This document shows, in pieces, positions 26,144 through 34,716 of a DNA stretch of 64,000 nt. The stretch spans positions 2,700,501-2,764,500 of the forward strand of contig NZ_CP136521.1 of the NCBI RefSeq assembly GCF_032814565.1, given 5' to 3'. Below the pieces are notes generated by a model. It did no database searches. It was not told the origin of the DNA and saw nothing but the letters and a program-made list of their open reading frames with translations. This DNA comes from Hwangdonia lutea (lineage in GTDB: Bacteria > Bacteroidota > Bacteroidia > Flavobacteriales > Flavobacteriaceae). Position numbers and translations under genes: made by a program. Numbering within the stretch: position 1 is the first letter of the stretch; every line of letters starts with the position of its first letter.

Positions 26144-26968
26144 ATGAAAATAGATGCGCATCAACACTTTTGGAAATTCGACCCTGTTCGGGATGCTTGG
26201 ATAGACGATTCGATGCAAATCATTCGCAGAGATTTTCTGCCACAAGATTTACAACCTATTTTAAGCGCAAACAACATTGATGGCTGTATAGCGGTTCAAG
26301 CCGACCAAAGCGAAGCTGAAACCGATTTTTTATTAGATTGTGCCGCAAAAAATCCCTTTGTAAAAGGCGTTGTGGGTTGGGTAGATTTAAGGGCTGAAAA
26401 TGTTGAAGAACGATTGGCGCTTTATTCTAAAAATCCTTTATTTAAGGGTGTGCGCCATATTGTTCAAGCCGAGGCAAACGACTTTATGTTAGGTAAAGAT
26501 TTTCAAAATGGCATTGGCAAATTATCGCCATTCAATTTAACCTATGATATTTTAATATTTCCGCCCCAAATAGAAGCTGCTATTCGTTTGGTAAATACAT
26601 TTCCAAATCAAAAATTTGTAGTGGATCACATAGCAAAACCATATATAAAAACTGGTGAAATTGATGGTTGGAAAACAAACATCACCGAACTGGCAAAAGC
26701 ACCAAACGTATTTTGTAAAGTTTCAGGAATGGTTACCGAAGCCGATTTAAAACACTGGAAAACTTCAGATTTCAAACTTTATTTAGACGTTGTGTTTAAC
26801 GCCTTTGGTGTAGATAGAATATTATACGGTTCCGATTGGCCGGTGTGTTTGCTTGCTGCAGATTATAAGCAGCAATTAAGTATAGTTGAAAATTATTTTA
26901 AGGACTTTTCAAAAGAAGAACAATCAAAAATATTCGGATTAAACGCAGTCAAATTCTATAATTTATAA
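26144..26968 (+). CDS. amidohydrolase, candidate L-fuconolactonase
   Basis: A 274-residue metal-dependent TIM-barrel lactonase of the amidohydrolase superfamily (amidohydrolase_2). Metal-site motifs are DAHQHFW at the N-terminus, VRHIVQAE, VVDHIAKP and YGSDWPVC near the C-terminus. This is the family of L-fucono-1,5-lactonase and 4-sulfomuconolactonase, and L-fuconolactone hydrolysis is the step after fucose dehydrogenase. No signal peptide is present, so it is cytoplasmic. It sits 6 nt after GH16 and 25 nt before the GH95 fucosidase, inside the third run. Confidence 0.88.
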   Translation: MKIDAHQHFWKFDPVRDAWIDDSMQIIRRDFLPQDLQPILSANNIDGCIAVQADQSEAETDFLLDCAAKNPFVKGVVGWVDLRAENVEERLALYSKNPLFKGVRHIVQAEANDFMLGKDFQNGIGKLSPFNLTYDILIFPPQIEAAIRLVNTFPNQKFVVDHIAKPYIKTGEIDGWKTNITELAKAPNVFCKVSGMVTEADLKHWKTSDFKLYLDVVFNAFGVDRILYGSDWPVCLLAADYKQQLSIVENYFKDFSKEEQSKIFGLNAVKFYNL

Positions 26969-26993
26969 TCAATTAATTCTGGCAAAAAAACAT

Positions 26994-29357
26994 ATGAGCT
27001 TTTTAAAGTATTTCAAATTCGTATTTATTTTATTGTTAATAGTAGCCTGTCAAGATAAAGAACAGAATTATCAAGATACCTTGTGGTACGAACAACCGGC
27101 GACGCAATGGATGGAAGCTTTACCTGTTGGAAATGGGCGATTAGGCGCCATGGTTTTTGGCAACCCCAACCATGAGCGCATTCAACTCAATGAAGATTCC
27201 ATGTGGCCCGGAGCTGCCGATTGGGAAGATTTTAAAGGGAATGCTAAAGATTTAGAGGAAATAAGGGGATTAATAAAAAATGGTAACATTCAAGAAGCCG
27301 ATAAGCTCATTATTGAAAAATTCTCATTCAAATCCACCGTTCGTTCCCATCAAACCATGGGCGATTTGTTTATCGACTTTCATCAAAAAAAAGAGGTTGA
27401 AAATTATAAACGAGCCCTAAATTTAGATGATGCTTTGGCAACTGTAAGTTATACTTCTGATGGCGATGCGTATTCGCAAAAGGTATTTGCGTCTGCTGTT
27501 GATGATGCCTTGGTCATTGAGCTAAGCACCACCGCAAATGAGGGATTGAATTTGAATTTAAAGCTTGATAGACCAAAAGATAATGGACATGAAACCGTTA
27601 CTATTTCAAACCCATCGAACCGTGAAATTAGCATGCTTGGAATGGTTACCCAATTAGGGGGAATGAAAAATTCCAAACCTTTTCCCATCGACTACGGGGT
27701 GCAGTTTGAAACTCGGCTTAAAGTTAATAATGACTCTGGCAGTGTTGAAGTTGAAAATGGAGAATTGGTTTTAAAAAATGTAAAAACGGCAACACTTTAT
27801 TTGGTGTGTAATAGTTCCTTTTATCACAAAAACTTTAAGGAGAAAACCATTGAGAATTTAGCATTAATTGAAAACAAATCGTTTGAGGAATTGTTTGAAA
27901 GACATCAAAAAGATTATCAAAATTTATACCATCGGGTAGCATTCAATTTAGGAGAAACAGCATTGGATTCCATACCAACCGATAAACGTTTAAAACGTAT
28001 TAAAACAGGCGAAGACGACCCAGATTTGGCTGCTAAACTTTTTAAGTTTGGCCGGTATTTGTTAATCGCATCATCAAGGGAAAATACAAATCCCGCTAAT
28101 TTACAAGGCATTTGGAACGAACATATTAAAGCCCCTTGGAACGCCGATTATCATTTAAACATCAACCTGCAAATGAATTATTGGCCCGCTGAGGTTACCA
28201 ATTTAAGCGAGTTGCATCAACCCTTTTTTAACTTTTTAGACCGGGTGGTTGAGCGCGGTAAAATAACGGCCAAAAAGCAATATGGGATGCAACGTGGGTC
28301 GGTGGTGCATCATACAACCGATTTATGGGCGCCAGCCTTTATGCGTGCAGAACAGCCTTATTGGGGAGCTTGGATTCATGGAGGCGGTTGGTCGTCACAG
28401 CATTATTGGGAGCATTATTTGTACACCCAAGATGTAGATTTTTTAGAGCATAGAGCGTATCCTGTTTTAAAGTTGATTGCTGAATTTTATTTAGATTGGT
28501 TGGTAAAAGACCCTAAAACGAATTATTGGGTTTCAAGCCCGGAAACATCACCAGAAAACTCTTATTTTTATGATAAAGAAAACTCTGGAGCGGTTTCGTT
28601 TGGGAGTGCAATGGGCCATCAAATTATAGCAGAGGTTTTCGATAATGTTTTAGAAGCTTCAAAAATATTGAAGATTGAAGACGCTTTTGTTGAAGAAGTT
28701 CGTTTAAAACGAGCAAACTTATTTCCTGGAATTGTAATTGGCGAACATGGTAGAATTTTAGAATGGAACGAGCCTTATGATGAACCCGAAAAAGGGCATA
28801 GGCACATGTCGCATTTATATGCTTTGCATCCAGGAAACAAAATTGTTGAAAGTGATGCCAAAGCTTTTGAAGCCGCACAAAATACAATAGATTACCGCTT
28901 GCAGCATGGTGGTGCCGGCACCGGCTGGAGTCGTGCTTGGATGATTAATTTAAACGCTCGTTTGTTGGATGCAAAGTCTGCACAAGAAAACATTAGAAAA
29001 TTCATGCAAATATCTGTTGCCGATAATTTATTTGATGAGCATCCGCCGTTTCAAATTGATGGAAATTTTGGGTTTACCGCAGGGGTTGCAGAATTATTAA
29101 TGCAATCGCACGAACCCTTTTTAAGAATTCTTCCCACATTGCCGGAAAACTGGAAAACTGGAAATATCTCAGGTTTAATAGCACGAGGCCATATTGAAGT
29201 TGATATCGAGTGGAAAGACGGAAAACTTGTTAAAGTTGGTTTGTTATCCAAAGAAAATCAAATAAAAAGTATAAAGTATAACGATATTTCAGTCGACATT
29301 GAATTACCAAAAAATGAAAAAATTTGGTTAAATGAAAACCTATCTATAATAGAATAA
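26994..29357 (+). CDS. GH95 alpha-L-fucosidase (or alpha-L-galactosidase), lipoprotein
   Basis: A 787-residue inverting GH95 enzyme with a lipobox cysteine at residue 19 (LIVAC). The N-terminal beta domain opens with WMEALPVGNGRLGAMVFG. In the (alpha/alpha)6 barrel, Asn389 and Asn391 in HLNINLQMN match the Asn pair that helps activate water in the Bifidobacterium enzyme; Glu590 in ILEWNEP is the likely acid, and FQIDGNFG carries a further conserved Asp. GH95 members mostly remove alpha-1,2-linked fucose from galactose, although some act on L-galactose. It complements the four GH29 enzymes, giving five fucosidase candidates in the island. Confidence 0.93.
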   Translation: MSFLKYFKFVFILLLIVACQDKEQNYQDTLWYEQPATQWMEALPVGNGRLGAMVFGNPNHERIQLNEDSMWPGAADWEDFKGNAKDLEEIRGLIKNGNIQEADKLIIEKFSFKSTVRSHQTMGDLFIDFHQKKEVENYKRALNLDDALATVSYTSDGDAYSQKVFASAVDDALVIELSTTANEGLNLNLKLDRPKDNGHETVTISNPSNREISMLGMVTQLGGMKNSKPFPIDYGVQFETRLKVNNDSGSVEVENGELVLKNVKTATLYLVCNSSFYHKNFKEKTIENLALIENKSFEELFERHQKDYQNLYHRVAFNLGETALDSIPTDKRLKRIKTGEDDPDLAAKLFKFGRYLLIASSRENTNPANLQGIWNEHIKAPWNADYHLNINLQMNYWPAEVTNLSELHQPFFNFLDRVVERGKITAKKQYGMQRGSVVHHTTDLWAPAFMRAEQPYWGAWIHGGGWSSQHYWEHYLYTQDVDFLEHRAYPVLKLIAEFYLDWLVKDPKTNYWVSSPETSPENSYFYDKENSGAVSFGSAMGHQIIAEVFDNVLEASKILKIEDAFVEEVRLKRANLFPGIVIGEHGRILEWNEPYDEPEKGHRHMSHLYALHPGNKIVESDAKAFEAAQNTIDYRLQHGGAGTGWSRAWMINLNARLLDAKSAQENIRKFMQISVADNLFDEHPPFQIDGNFGFTAGVAELLMQSHEPFLRILPTLPENWKTGNISGLIARGHIEVDIEWKDGKLVKVGLLSKENQIKSIKYNDISVDIELPKNEKIWLNENLSIIE

Positions 29358-29360
29358 AAC

Positions 29361-30284
29361 ATGAAATCATTCTTAAAAATTCAGGCAAAATTAATAGCGC
29401 TCATAGTCATATTAGCATCTTGCCAGTCTAAACCGCAAGAGGAAAAACTCAAACCCCTTGTAAAGCACGTTATTTTAATTGGTTCAGACGGTTTTGGTGC
29501 TTATGCCTTTTTAAAAGCTAAAGTGCCTAACTTAAGAAAATTAATGGAAGAAGGTTCGTATTCCTTAAATGCAAGAGCTGTGTTGCCATCGTCTAGTGCT
29601 GTAAATTGGGCCTCTATGATTATGGGTTCGGGGCCAGAGCTGCATGGTTATACCGAATGGGGTAGCAAAACGCCCGAATTACCATCCAGAATTATTGGCA
29701 AAGGCGATATTTATCCCACTATTTTTAGTTTAATTGATGCCCAATCACCCGAGGCAAAAAAAGGCGTATCGTATACTTGGGGTGGCATTGGTTATCTTTT
29801 TGAAAAAGGCATGGTGGATTTAGATTTTAATGGACCAACTGATGAAGAAACCAAAGACCGTGCTTTAGAATTTATGGTAAACGAAAAGCCGGCATTAACG
29901 TTTATCCATTTTACGCACCCAGATAATGAAGGGCATGAAATAGGTCATGATACGCCGGAATATTATGAAGCGGTAGAAAAAATAGATGATTTGGTTGGCG
30001 AGATTGTTAAGACTTTGGAGGCTCATGATTTACTAAACGATACCGCCATTATATTTACTTCGGATCACGGAGGGATTGGCAAGGGACACGGTGGAAAAAC
30101 GCTTTTAGAAGTAGAAATCCCTTGGATTATTTATGGTAAAAATTTATCGGCAAAAGGCAAGCTTAATTCCAGCGTCGTAACCTACGATACAGCGGCAACC
30201 ATAGCTCATCTTTTAGGTTTGGAAACCCCAGATTTTTGGAGAGGGCAACCCGTTATGGAAGTTTTTAATGAACCAGAAATGTAA
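29361..30284 (+). CDS. alkaline-phosphatase-superfamily phosphodiesterase/pyrophosphatase, lipoprotein
   Basis: A 307-residue member of the type I phosphodiesterase/nucleotide pyrophosphatase family. Metal-site motifs are LIGSDGFG (first Asp), a nucleophile region PSSSAVNW, HFTHPDNEGHE and TSDHGG near the C-terminus. The lipobox cysteine is near residue 21 (ILASC), so it is periplasmic or surface-anchored. It follows GH95 by 3 nt and ends the third run. The family hydrolyses phosphodiesters, nucleotide sugars and sometimes sulfates; in this setting it may strip a phosphodiester substituent from a glycan, but that is inference. Confidence 0.85.
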   Translation: MKSFLKIQAKLIALIVILASCQSKPQEEKLKPLVKHVILIGSDGFGAYAFLKAKVPNLRKLMEEGSYSLNARAVLPSSSAVNWASMIMGSGPELHGYTEWGSKTPELPSRIIGKGDIYPTIFSLIDAQSPEAKKGVSYTWGGIGYLFEKGMVDLDFNGPTDEETKDRALEFMVNEKPALTFIHFTHPDNEGHEIGHDTPEYYEAVEKIDDLVGEIVKTLEAHDLLNDTAIIFTSDHGGIGKGHGGKTLLEVEIPWIIYGKNLSAKGKLNSSVVTYDTAATIAHLLGLETPDFWRGQPVMEVFNEPEM

Positions 30285-30374
30285 TTTAATCAATAAAATT
30301 AGTGTTCGTTTTACCAGTTTTGATGTTGCTCAGGCAATAAAAGTATCATATTAGGTTATTTAAAGAGTGGTATT

Positions 30375-30407
30375 TTGGTCAATCAAAAATTAGATTTGTT
30401 ACCTTGC
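30375..30407 (+). promoter_or_regulatory. candidate promoter region for the fucose uptake and oxidation run
   Basis: The 170-nt gap holds TTG at 30375-30377 and two possible -7 elements: TAGATTTG (30391-30398, a consensus match but only 13 nt from the TTG) and TACCTTGC (30400-30407, imperfect but 22 nt away). The start codon is at 30455. Confidence 0.3.
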
Positions 30408-30454
30408 GGAAACACCATTGTTAAAATGAGATTTCAATCAATATAAATTCTAAA

Positions 30455-31234
30455 ATGGATTTAAACTTAAAAAATAAAGTAGTAATTGTTACGGGCGGTT
30501 CAAAAGGCATTGGTCTCGGAATTACCGAAGCCTTATTGGCAGAAAGTGCTATTCCTGTAATAATTAGCAGAAATAAATCGAGTGTTGAAGCGGTAATAAA
30601 TAAAATTCATTCAGAAGGGAAGGAAGCGCATTATGCGATTGCGGAATTAACCGATCCAGAGCAATGCAAAAAAGCGGTTGAGGCTACTATAAAAAAATAC
30701 GGACGTATTGATGGTGTTGTAAATAATGCAGGTGTGAATGATAGTGTAAGCCTCGAAAATGGCAGCTACGAAGATTTTATGGAATCTTTAAAACGAAACC
30801 TGGTGCATTATTATCTTATAGCTCACCATGCTTTACCAGAATTGAAAAAAAGCAAAGGAAGTATAGTAAATATAGGTTCTAAAACATCGTTTACGGGACA
30901 AGGAGGAACGTCGGGTTATGCCGCAGCTAATGGCGGACGTAATGCCTTAACCCGAGAATGGGCTGTAGAATTGTTACCGTATGGCATCAGAGTGAATGCG
31001 CTTATAGTTGCAGAATGTTATACCCCCTTATATGATAAATGGATAAAAACATTTGATAACCCTGATGAAAAATTAGAATCAATTACAAAGCATATTCCTT
31101 TGGAAAATAGAATGACAACAGCCGAAGAAATAGCCAATACGGTAGTGTTTCTGCTCTCAGATAAATCGAGTCACACCACTGGAGAATTAATTTTTGTTGA
31201 TGGTGGATATACGCATTTAGATAGAGCATTATAA
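30455..31234 (+). CDS. SDR dehydrogenase, candidate L-fucose dehydrogenase, with Lys-to-Asn change in the active site
   Basis: A 259-residue short-chain dehydrogenase with cofactor motif TGGSKGIG and NNAG. Its C-terminal part (VNALIVAECYTPLY and SSHTTGELIFVDGGYTHLDRAL) resembles sugar dehydrogenases that oxidise L-fucose to the lactone. The active-site motif reads Tyr-Ala-Ala-Ala-Asn at about residues 156-160, so the usual Lys of Tyr-x-x-x-Lys is Asn; the Tyr and the preceding Ser are present. It heads the run with FucP and mutarotase, which fits the first oxidation step. A redundant or altered function caused by the missing Lys is the main caveat. Confidence 0.82.
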   Translation: MDLNLKNKVVIVTGGSKGIGLGITEALLAESAIPVIISRNKSSVEAVINKIHSEGKEAHYAIAELTDPEQCKKAVEATIKKYGRIDGVVNNAGVNDSVSLENGSYEDFMESLKRNLVHYYLIAHHALPELKKSKGSIVNIGSKTSFTGQGGTSGYAAANGGRNALTREWAVELLPYGIRVNALIVAECYTPLYDKWIKTFDNPDEKLESITKHIPLENRMTTAEEIANTVVFLLSDKSSHTTGELIFVDGGYTHLDRAL

Positions 31235-31314
31235 GTTGTTTAGCGAAAAAAGTATAAAAGATTAAAATTGTTCAGTAATTTTTGCCCATTAGAAACATAA
31301 ACAGAAAATAAAAA

Positions 31315-32643
31315 ATGAGCCAGTCAAAACCTGTAGTAGTATCTAAAAAGATGCTAATTCCTTTTATTTTAGTAACTTCTTTATTTGCCCTTTGGGGTTT
31401 TGCAAACGCCGTAACAGATCCTATGGTACAGGCATTTAAGAAGGTGTTGGAGCTTTCAAATTCGCAAGCAGCATGGGTGCAAATGGCATTCTATGGCGGT
31501 TATTTTTGTATGGCTTTACCAGCTGCGATGTTTATGCGAAAATATTCTTATAAAGTTGGGATTTTAATTGGTTTGGCACTATACGCCACAGGGGCATTAC
31601 TGTTTTATCCGGCAGCGCAATCAGAAAGTTTTATGTTTTTCTGTTTAGGATTATATATCTTAACTTTTGGATTAGCTTTTTTAGAAACTGCAGCAAACCC
31701 ATACGTATTGGCAATGGGCGCTAAAGAAACGGCAACACAGCGTTTAAATTTAGCCCAAGCTTTTAACCCTGTGGGATTAATTGCCGGTTTATTTGTAGCA
31801 CAGCAATTCGTTTTAAAAAACTTGCAATCTGATGATATAACAGACTTTAGCGCTTTAGACGAAGCATCAAAAGTATTAATAAAAACATCTGATTTATTGG
31901 TTATCCGCAATCCGTATGTTATTTTAGGTTTAGTGCTAATAGGTGTTTTTGTGTTGTTTATAGTTAGTAAAATGCCCCAATCTAAAGACGAAGGCGGTAT
32001 GCCAAAAATAGGGGACACCTTTGCGGCTTTGGCAAAAAACAAAAAATACGTGCTTGGTGTGCTTGCACAAATCTTATATGTAGGTGCACAAATCATGTGT
32101 TGGACCTACATTTACCAATATGCAGAAGCTATTGGAATGGATAGCGTTACGGCTGGTTATTACCAAATGGCAGCATTTGTAATATTTACCATTGGGCGGG
32201 CCGTTGGTACTTACATGCTACGATTTATGAGTTCGGGAAAACTGTTAATGTATTTCGCCTTACTTGCCATTGTTTTTGTTTTAGGTACCATATTTATAAA
32301 AGGTATTACTGGTTTGTATAGTTTGGTTGGCGTGTCGTTTTGCATGTCATTAATGTTCCCAACTATTTACGGTATTGCTTTGGGCGATTTAACAGAAGAG
32401 CAGTCTAAAGTTGGTTCAGCAGGTTTAATTATGGCCATTGTGGGTGGCGCCTTAATGCCTAAGTTACAAGGTATGATTATTGATGCCGGCGGAAACGGTG
32501 TGGCAGACACTCAAATTATGGGGGTTTCAGAAGTTAATTTCTCTTTTATTTTACCATTGTTGTGCTTTGTTTATATCGCATGGTATGGTTTAAGGGTCTT
32601 TAAAAAACATGAGGCTACCCATGATGTTTTACATACAGTTTAG
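31315..32643 (+). CDS. fucP: FucP-type L-fucose:proton symporter (MFS)
   Basis: A 442-residue MFS porter with about 12 transmembrane helices and the FucP-family marks: LFALWGFANAVTDPMVQAFK in helix 1, FLETAANPYVLAMG in the middle of the first half, and SLMFPTIYGIALGDL late in the second half. The Asn-Pro-Tyr of helix 4 and the Phe-Pro-Thr-Ile segment are conserved in the fucose/glucose-galactose porter family. It would import L-fucose across the cytoplasmic membrane. The next gene, a mutarotase, begins 6 nt later. A related porter at 42119 lies in the amino-sugar block. Confidence 0.9.
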   Translation: MSQSKPVVVSKKMLIPFILVTSLFALWGFANAVTDPMVQAFKKVLELSNSQAAWVQMAFYGGYFCMALPAAMFMRKYSYKVGILIGLALYATGALLFYPAAQSESFMFFCLGLYILTFGLAFLETAANPYVLAMGAKETATQRLNLAQAFNPVGLIAGLFVAQQFVLKNLQSDDITDFSALDEASKVLIKTSDLLVIRNPYVILGLVLIGVFVLFIVSKMPQSKDEGGMPKIGDTFAALAKNKKYVLGVLAQILYVGAQIMCWTYIYQYAEAIGMDSVTAGYYQMAAFVIFTIGRAVGTYMLRFMSSGKLLMYFALLAIVFVLGTIFIKGITGLYSLVGVSFCMSLMFPTIYGIALGDLTEEQSKVGSAGLIMAIVGGALMPKLQGMIIDAGGNGVADTQIMGVSEVNFSFILPLLCFVYIAWYGLRVFKKHEATHDVLHTV

Positions 32644-32649
32644 TTTAAA

Positions 32650-32988
32650 ATGAAAGACCTAAAACGCCATTGTTTTGCTTTGGATTTAATTGATGATGAG
32701 GAATTGATTGCAGAATATAAAAAGTATCACGAACAAATTTGGCCAGAAATAACGGCAAGTATCAAAAATTCGGGGATTGAAAGTTTAGAGATTTACTGTG
32801 TGGCCAATCGTTTGTTTATGATTATGGAAGTAAACGCTTCTTTTTCATTCGAAAAGAAATCTAAAATGGATGCCAACAACCCTAAAGTACAAGAATGGGA
32901 AGCCTTAATGTGGACCTATCAACAAGCTTTACCAACTGCAAAAGCAGGCGAAAAATGGCTTTTAATGGAAAAAATATATCAACTATAA
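32650..32988 (+). CDS. L-rhamnose/L-fucose mutarotase (RhaM family)
   Basis: A 112-residue alpha+beta-barrel dimer-type mutarotase of the RhaM/YiiL family. Conserved features are YKKYHEQIWPE (the active His) early, a central MIMEV strand and a WE.LM pattern near residues 86-92. It interconverts anomers of a 6-deoxy sugar so that the dehydrogenase receives its preferred form. Family annotation is usually L-rhamnose mutarotase, but placement between fucP and GH20, and the lack of any rhamnosidase here, point to L-fucose. It follows fucP by 6 nt. Confidence 0.88.
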   Translation: MKDLKRHCFALDLIDDEELIAEYKKYHEQIWPEITASIKNSGIESLEIYCVANRLFMIMEVNASFSFEKKSKMDANNPKVQEWEALMWTYQQALPTAKAGEKWLLMEKIYQL

Positions 32989-33009
32989 ATAACAATTAAA
33001 TTACATACA

Positions 33010-34695
33010 ATGAGGATTTCAATTATCGCACTTATTTGTTTACTAAGCTTTTCTTGTTCTAATAAATACAAGGATGTAGCAAACACCGAAGCAGATTATC
33101 AGGTTATACCGAAACCACAAACCCTGAATATGCAAACAGGTAAATTTTTAGTTGATGCAAACACTAAAATCGTTGGAACTGAAGCATTAAAAAACGAAGG
33201 TGAGTTTTTAGCGGGTTTGTTAAGCGCAGCAACCGGAGCCACGGTTGGTTTTTCAACAGAAGGCCAAGGGAATATCACACTTAAGCTAGATGATACCATT
33301 GAAAACGAAGAAGGTTATACCTTAAATGTAACGTTCGATAATATTGAAATAGCCGGAAAAAACACAAAAGGTGTATTTTATGGTATTCAAACTTTAAGGC
33401 AGCTGATGCCGGCAGGTATTGAATTGGCCGATGGCAGCATAAAAGAATTAACCATTCCTGCTGTGTCAATTTCCGATAACCCACGATACCAGTACAGAGG
33501 TATGCATTTAGATGTGGCACGCCATTTTTATCCTGTAGATTTTATAAAAAAGTATATCGATTTAATCGCTATGCATAAAATGAATACCTTTCATTGGCAT
33601 TTAACCGAAGACCAAGGTTGGCGTATTGAAATTAAAAAATATCCAAAACTTACCGAAATAGGAGCGTGGAGAAATGGCACTATAGTTGGACACCACCCGG
33701 GAACTGATAACGACCAAAAAAAATACGGTGGTTTTTACACCCAAGAGGATGTAAAGGATATTGTAGCCTATGCCACAAAAAAACACGTTACCGTAATTCC
33801 GGAAATTGAGTTACCGGGGCATAGTAGCGCAGCCATTGCCGCTTATCCGTATTTAAGTTGTTTCCCAGATGAGCCCACTGTGGTTACCAACGATATGGGT
33901 TCGGAAAAAGGAAAAGAAATTCAAGCTTCAGGAACCCCAAAAATTGTACAAGAAACTTGGGGCGTTTTTCCAGATGTATATTGTGCCGGTAAAGAAGAAA
34001 CCTTTGCCTTCTTACAAGATGTTTTAGATGAGGTAATTCCGTTATTCCCATCAACTTATATACACATTGGGGGCGACGAATGCCCAAAAGCAAACTGGGA
34101 AAGATGTCCGAGTTGTCAAAAAAGAATCAAAAAAGAAGGTTTAAAAGATGAGCATGAATTACAAAGCTATTTTATCACACGTATAGAAAAATATTTGAAT
34201 TCAAAAGGAAAAAAAATAATTGGTTGGGATGAAATTTTAGAAGGCGGTTTAGCACCAAACGCAACTGTTATGTCGTGGCGAGGAACACAAGGTGGTATTG
34301 AAGCGGCAAAACAAAAGCACGATGTTATTATGACGCCGGGACATTCTTGTTATTTCGATCATTATCAAACCGAGGATAAGGCTAACGAACCCTTGGCCAT
34401 TGGTGGAAAAACCACGGTTGCCGATGTGTACGCCTACGAGCCAACACCAAAAGAGTTAAGTACAGATGAGCATCAATATATTTTAGGCGCTCAAGGCAAT
34501 GTATGGACCGAATATATGAAAACTACTGATTATGTTGAATATATGATTTTACCCCGAATGTCTGCGCTTTCAGAAGTTGTTTGGTCATCAAAAGAGCACA
34601 GAGATTGGGATGATTTCAGTGCGCGATTAAAAACTTTTAAAGAAAGGTATGATGCATTAGGGTTGAACTATGCCAAACATACCTTCGAAAAATAA
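33010..34695 (+). CDS. GH20 beta-N-acetylhexosaminidase, lipoprotein
   Basis: A 561-residue GH20 enzyme with lipobox cysteine 16 (LSFSC), a GH20b alpha/beta domain (about 30-155) and a TIM barrel. The catalytic pair is Asp356-Glu357 in HIGGDECPK, used in substrate-assisted hydrolysis; other family motifs are YRGMHLDVARHF, FHWHLTEDQGW and a late GAQGNVWTEY. It removes terminal beta-GlcNAc or GalNAc from glycans or chitobiose, the expected step between GH163/PNGase action and the mannosidases. It lies 21 nt after the mutarotase and 21 nt before the lactate dehydrogenase gene. Confidence 0.95.
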   Translation: MRISIIALICLLSFSCSNKYKDVANTEADYQVIPKPQTLNMQTGKFLVDANTKIVGTEALKNEGEFLAGLLSAATGATVGFSTEGQGNITLKLDDTIENEEGYTLNVTFDNIEIAGKNTKGVFYGIQTLRQLMPAGIELADGSIKELTIPAVSISDNPRYQYRGMHLDVARHFYPVDFIKKYIDLIAMHKMNTFHWHLTEDQGWRIEIKKYPKLTEIGAWRNGTIVGHHPGTDNDQKKYGGFYTQEDVKDIVAYATKKHVTVIPEIELPGHSSAAIAAYPYLSCFPDEPTVVTNDMGSEKGKEIQASGTPKIVQETWGVFPDVYCAGKEETFAFLQDVLDEVIPLFPSTYIHIGGDECPKANWERCPSCQKRIKKEGLKDEHELQSYFITRIEKYLNSKGKKIIGWDEILEGGLAPNATVMSWRGTQGGIEAAKQKHDVIMTPGHSCYFDHYQTEDKANEPLAIGGKTTVADVYAYEPTPKELSTDEHQYILGAQGNVWTEYMKTTDYVEYMILPRMSALSEVVWSSKEHRDWDDFSARLKTFKERYDALGLNYAKHTFEK

Positions 34696-34716
34696 TAAAA
34701 TTAATATGTAACTGTT

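Noticed and set aside
31260-31314. Promoter of fucP
   Set aside because: TAATTTTTG near 31280 has one base too many for TAnnTTTG and no -33 match; transcription from the upstream SDR gene is likelier.
32650-32988. L-rhamnose catabolic locus
   Set aside because: The mutarotase family name suggests rhamnose, but no rhamnosidase, RhaT or rhamnose isomerase is present and five fucosidases are.
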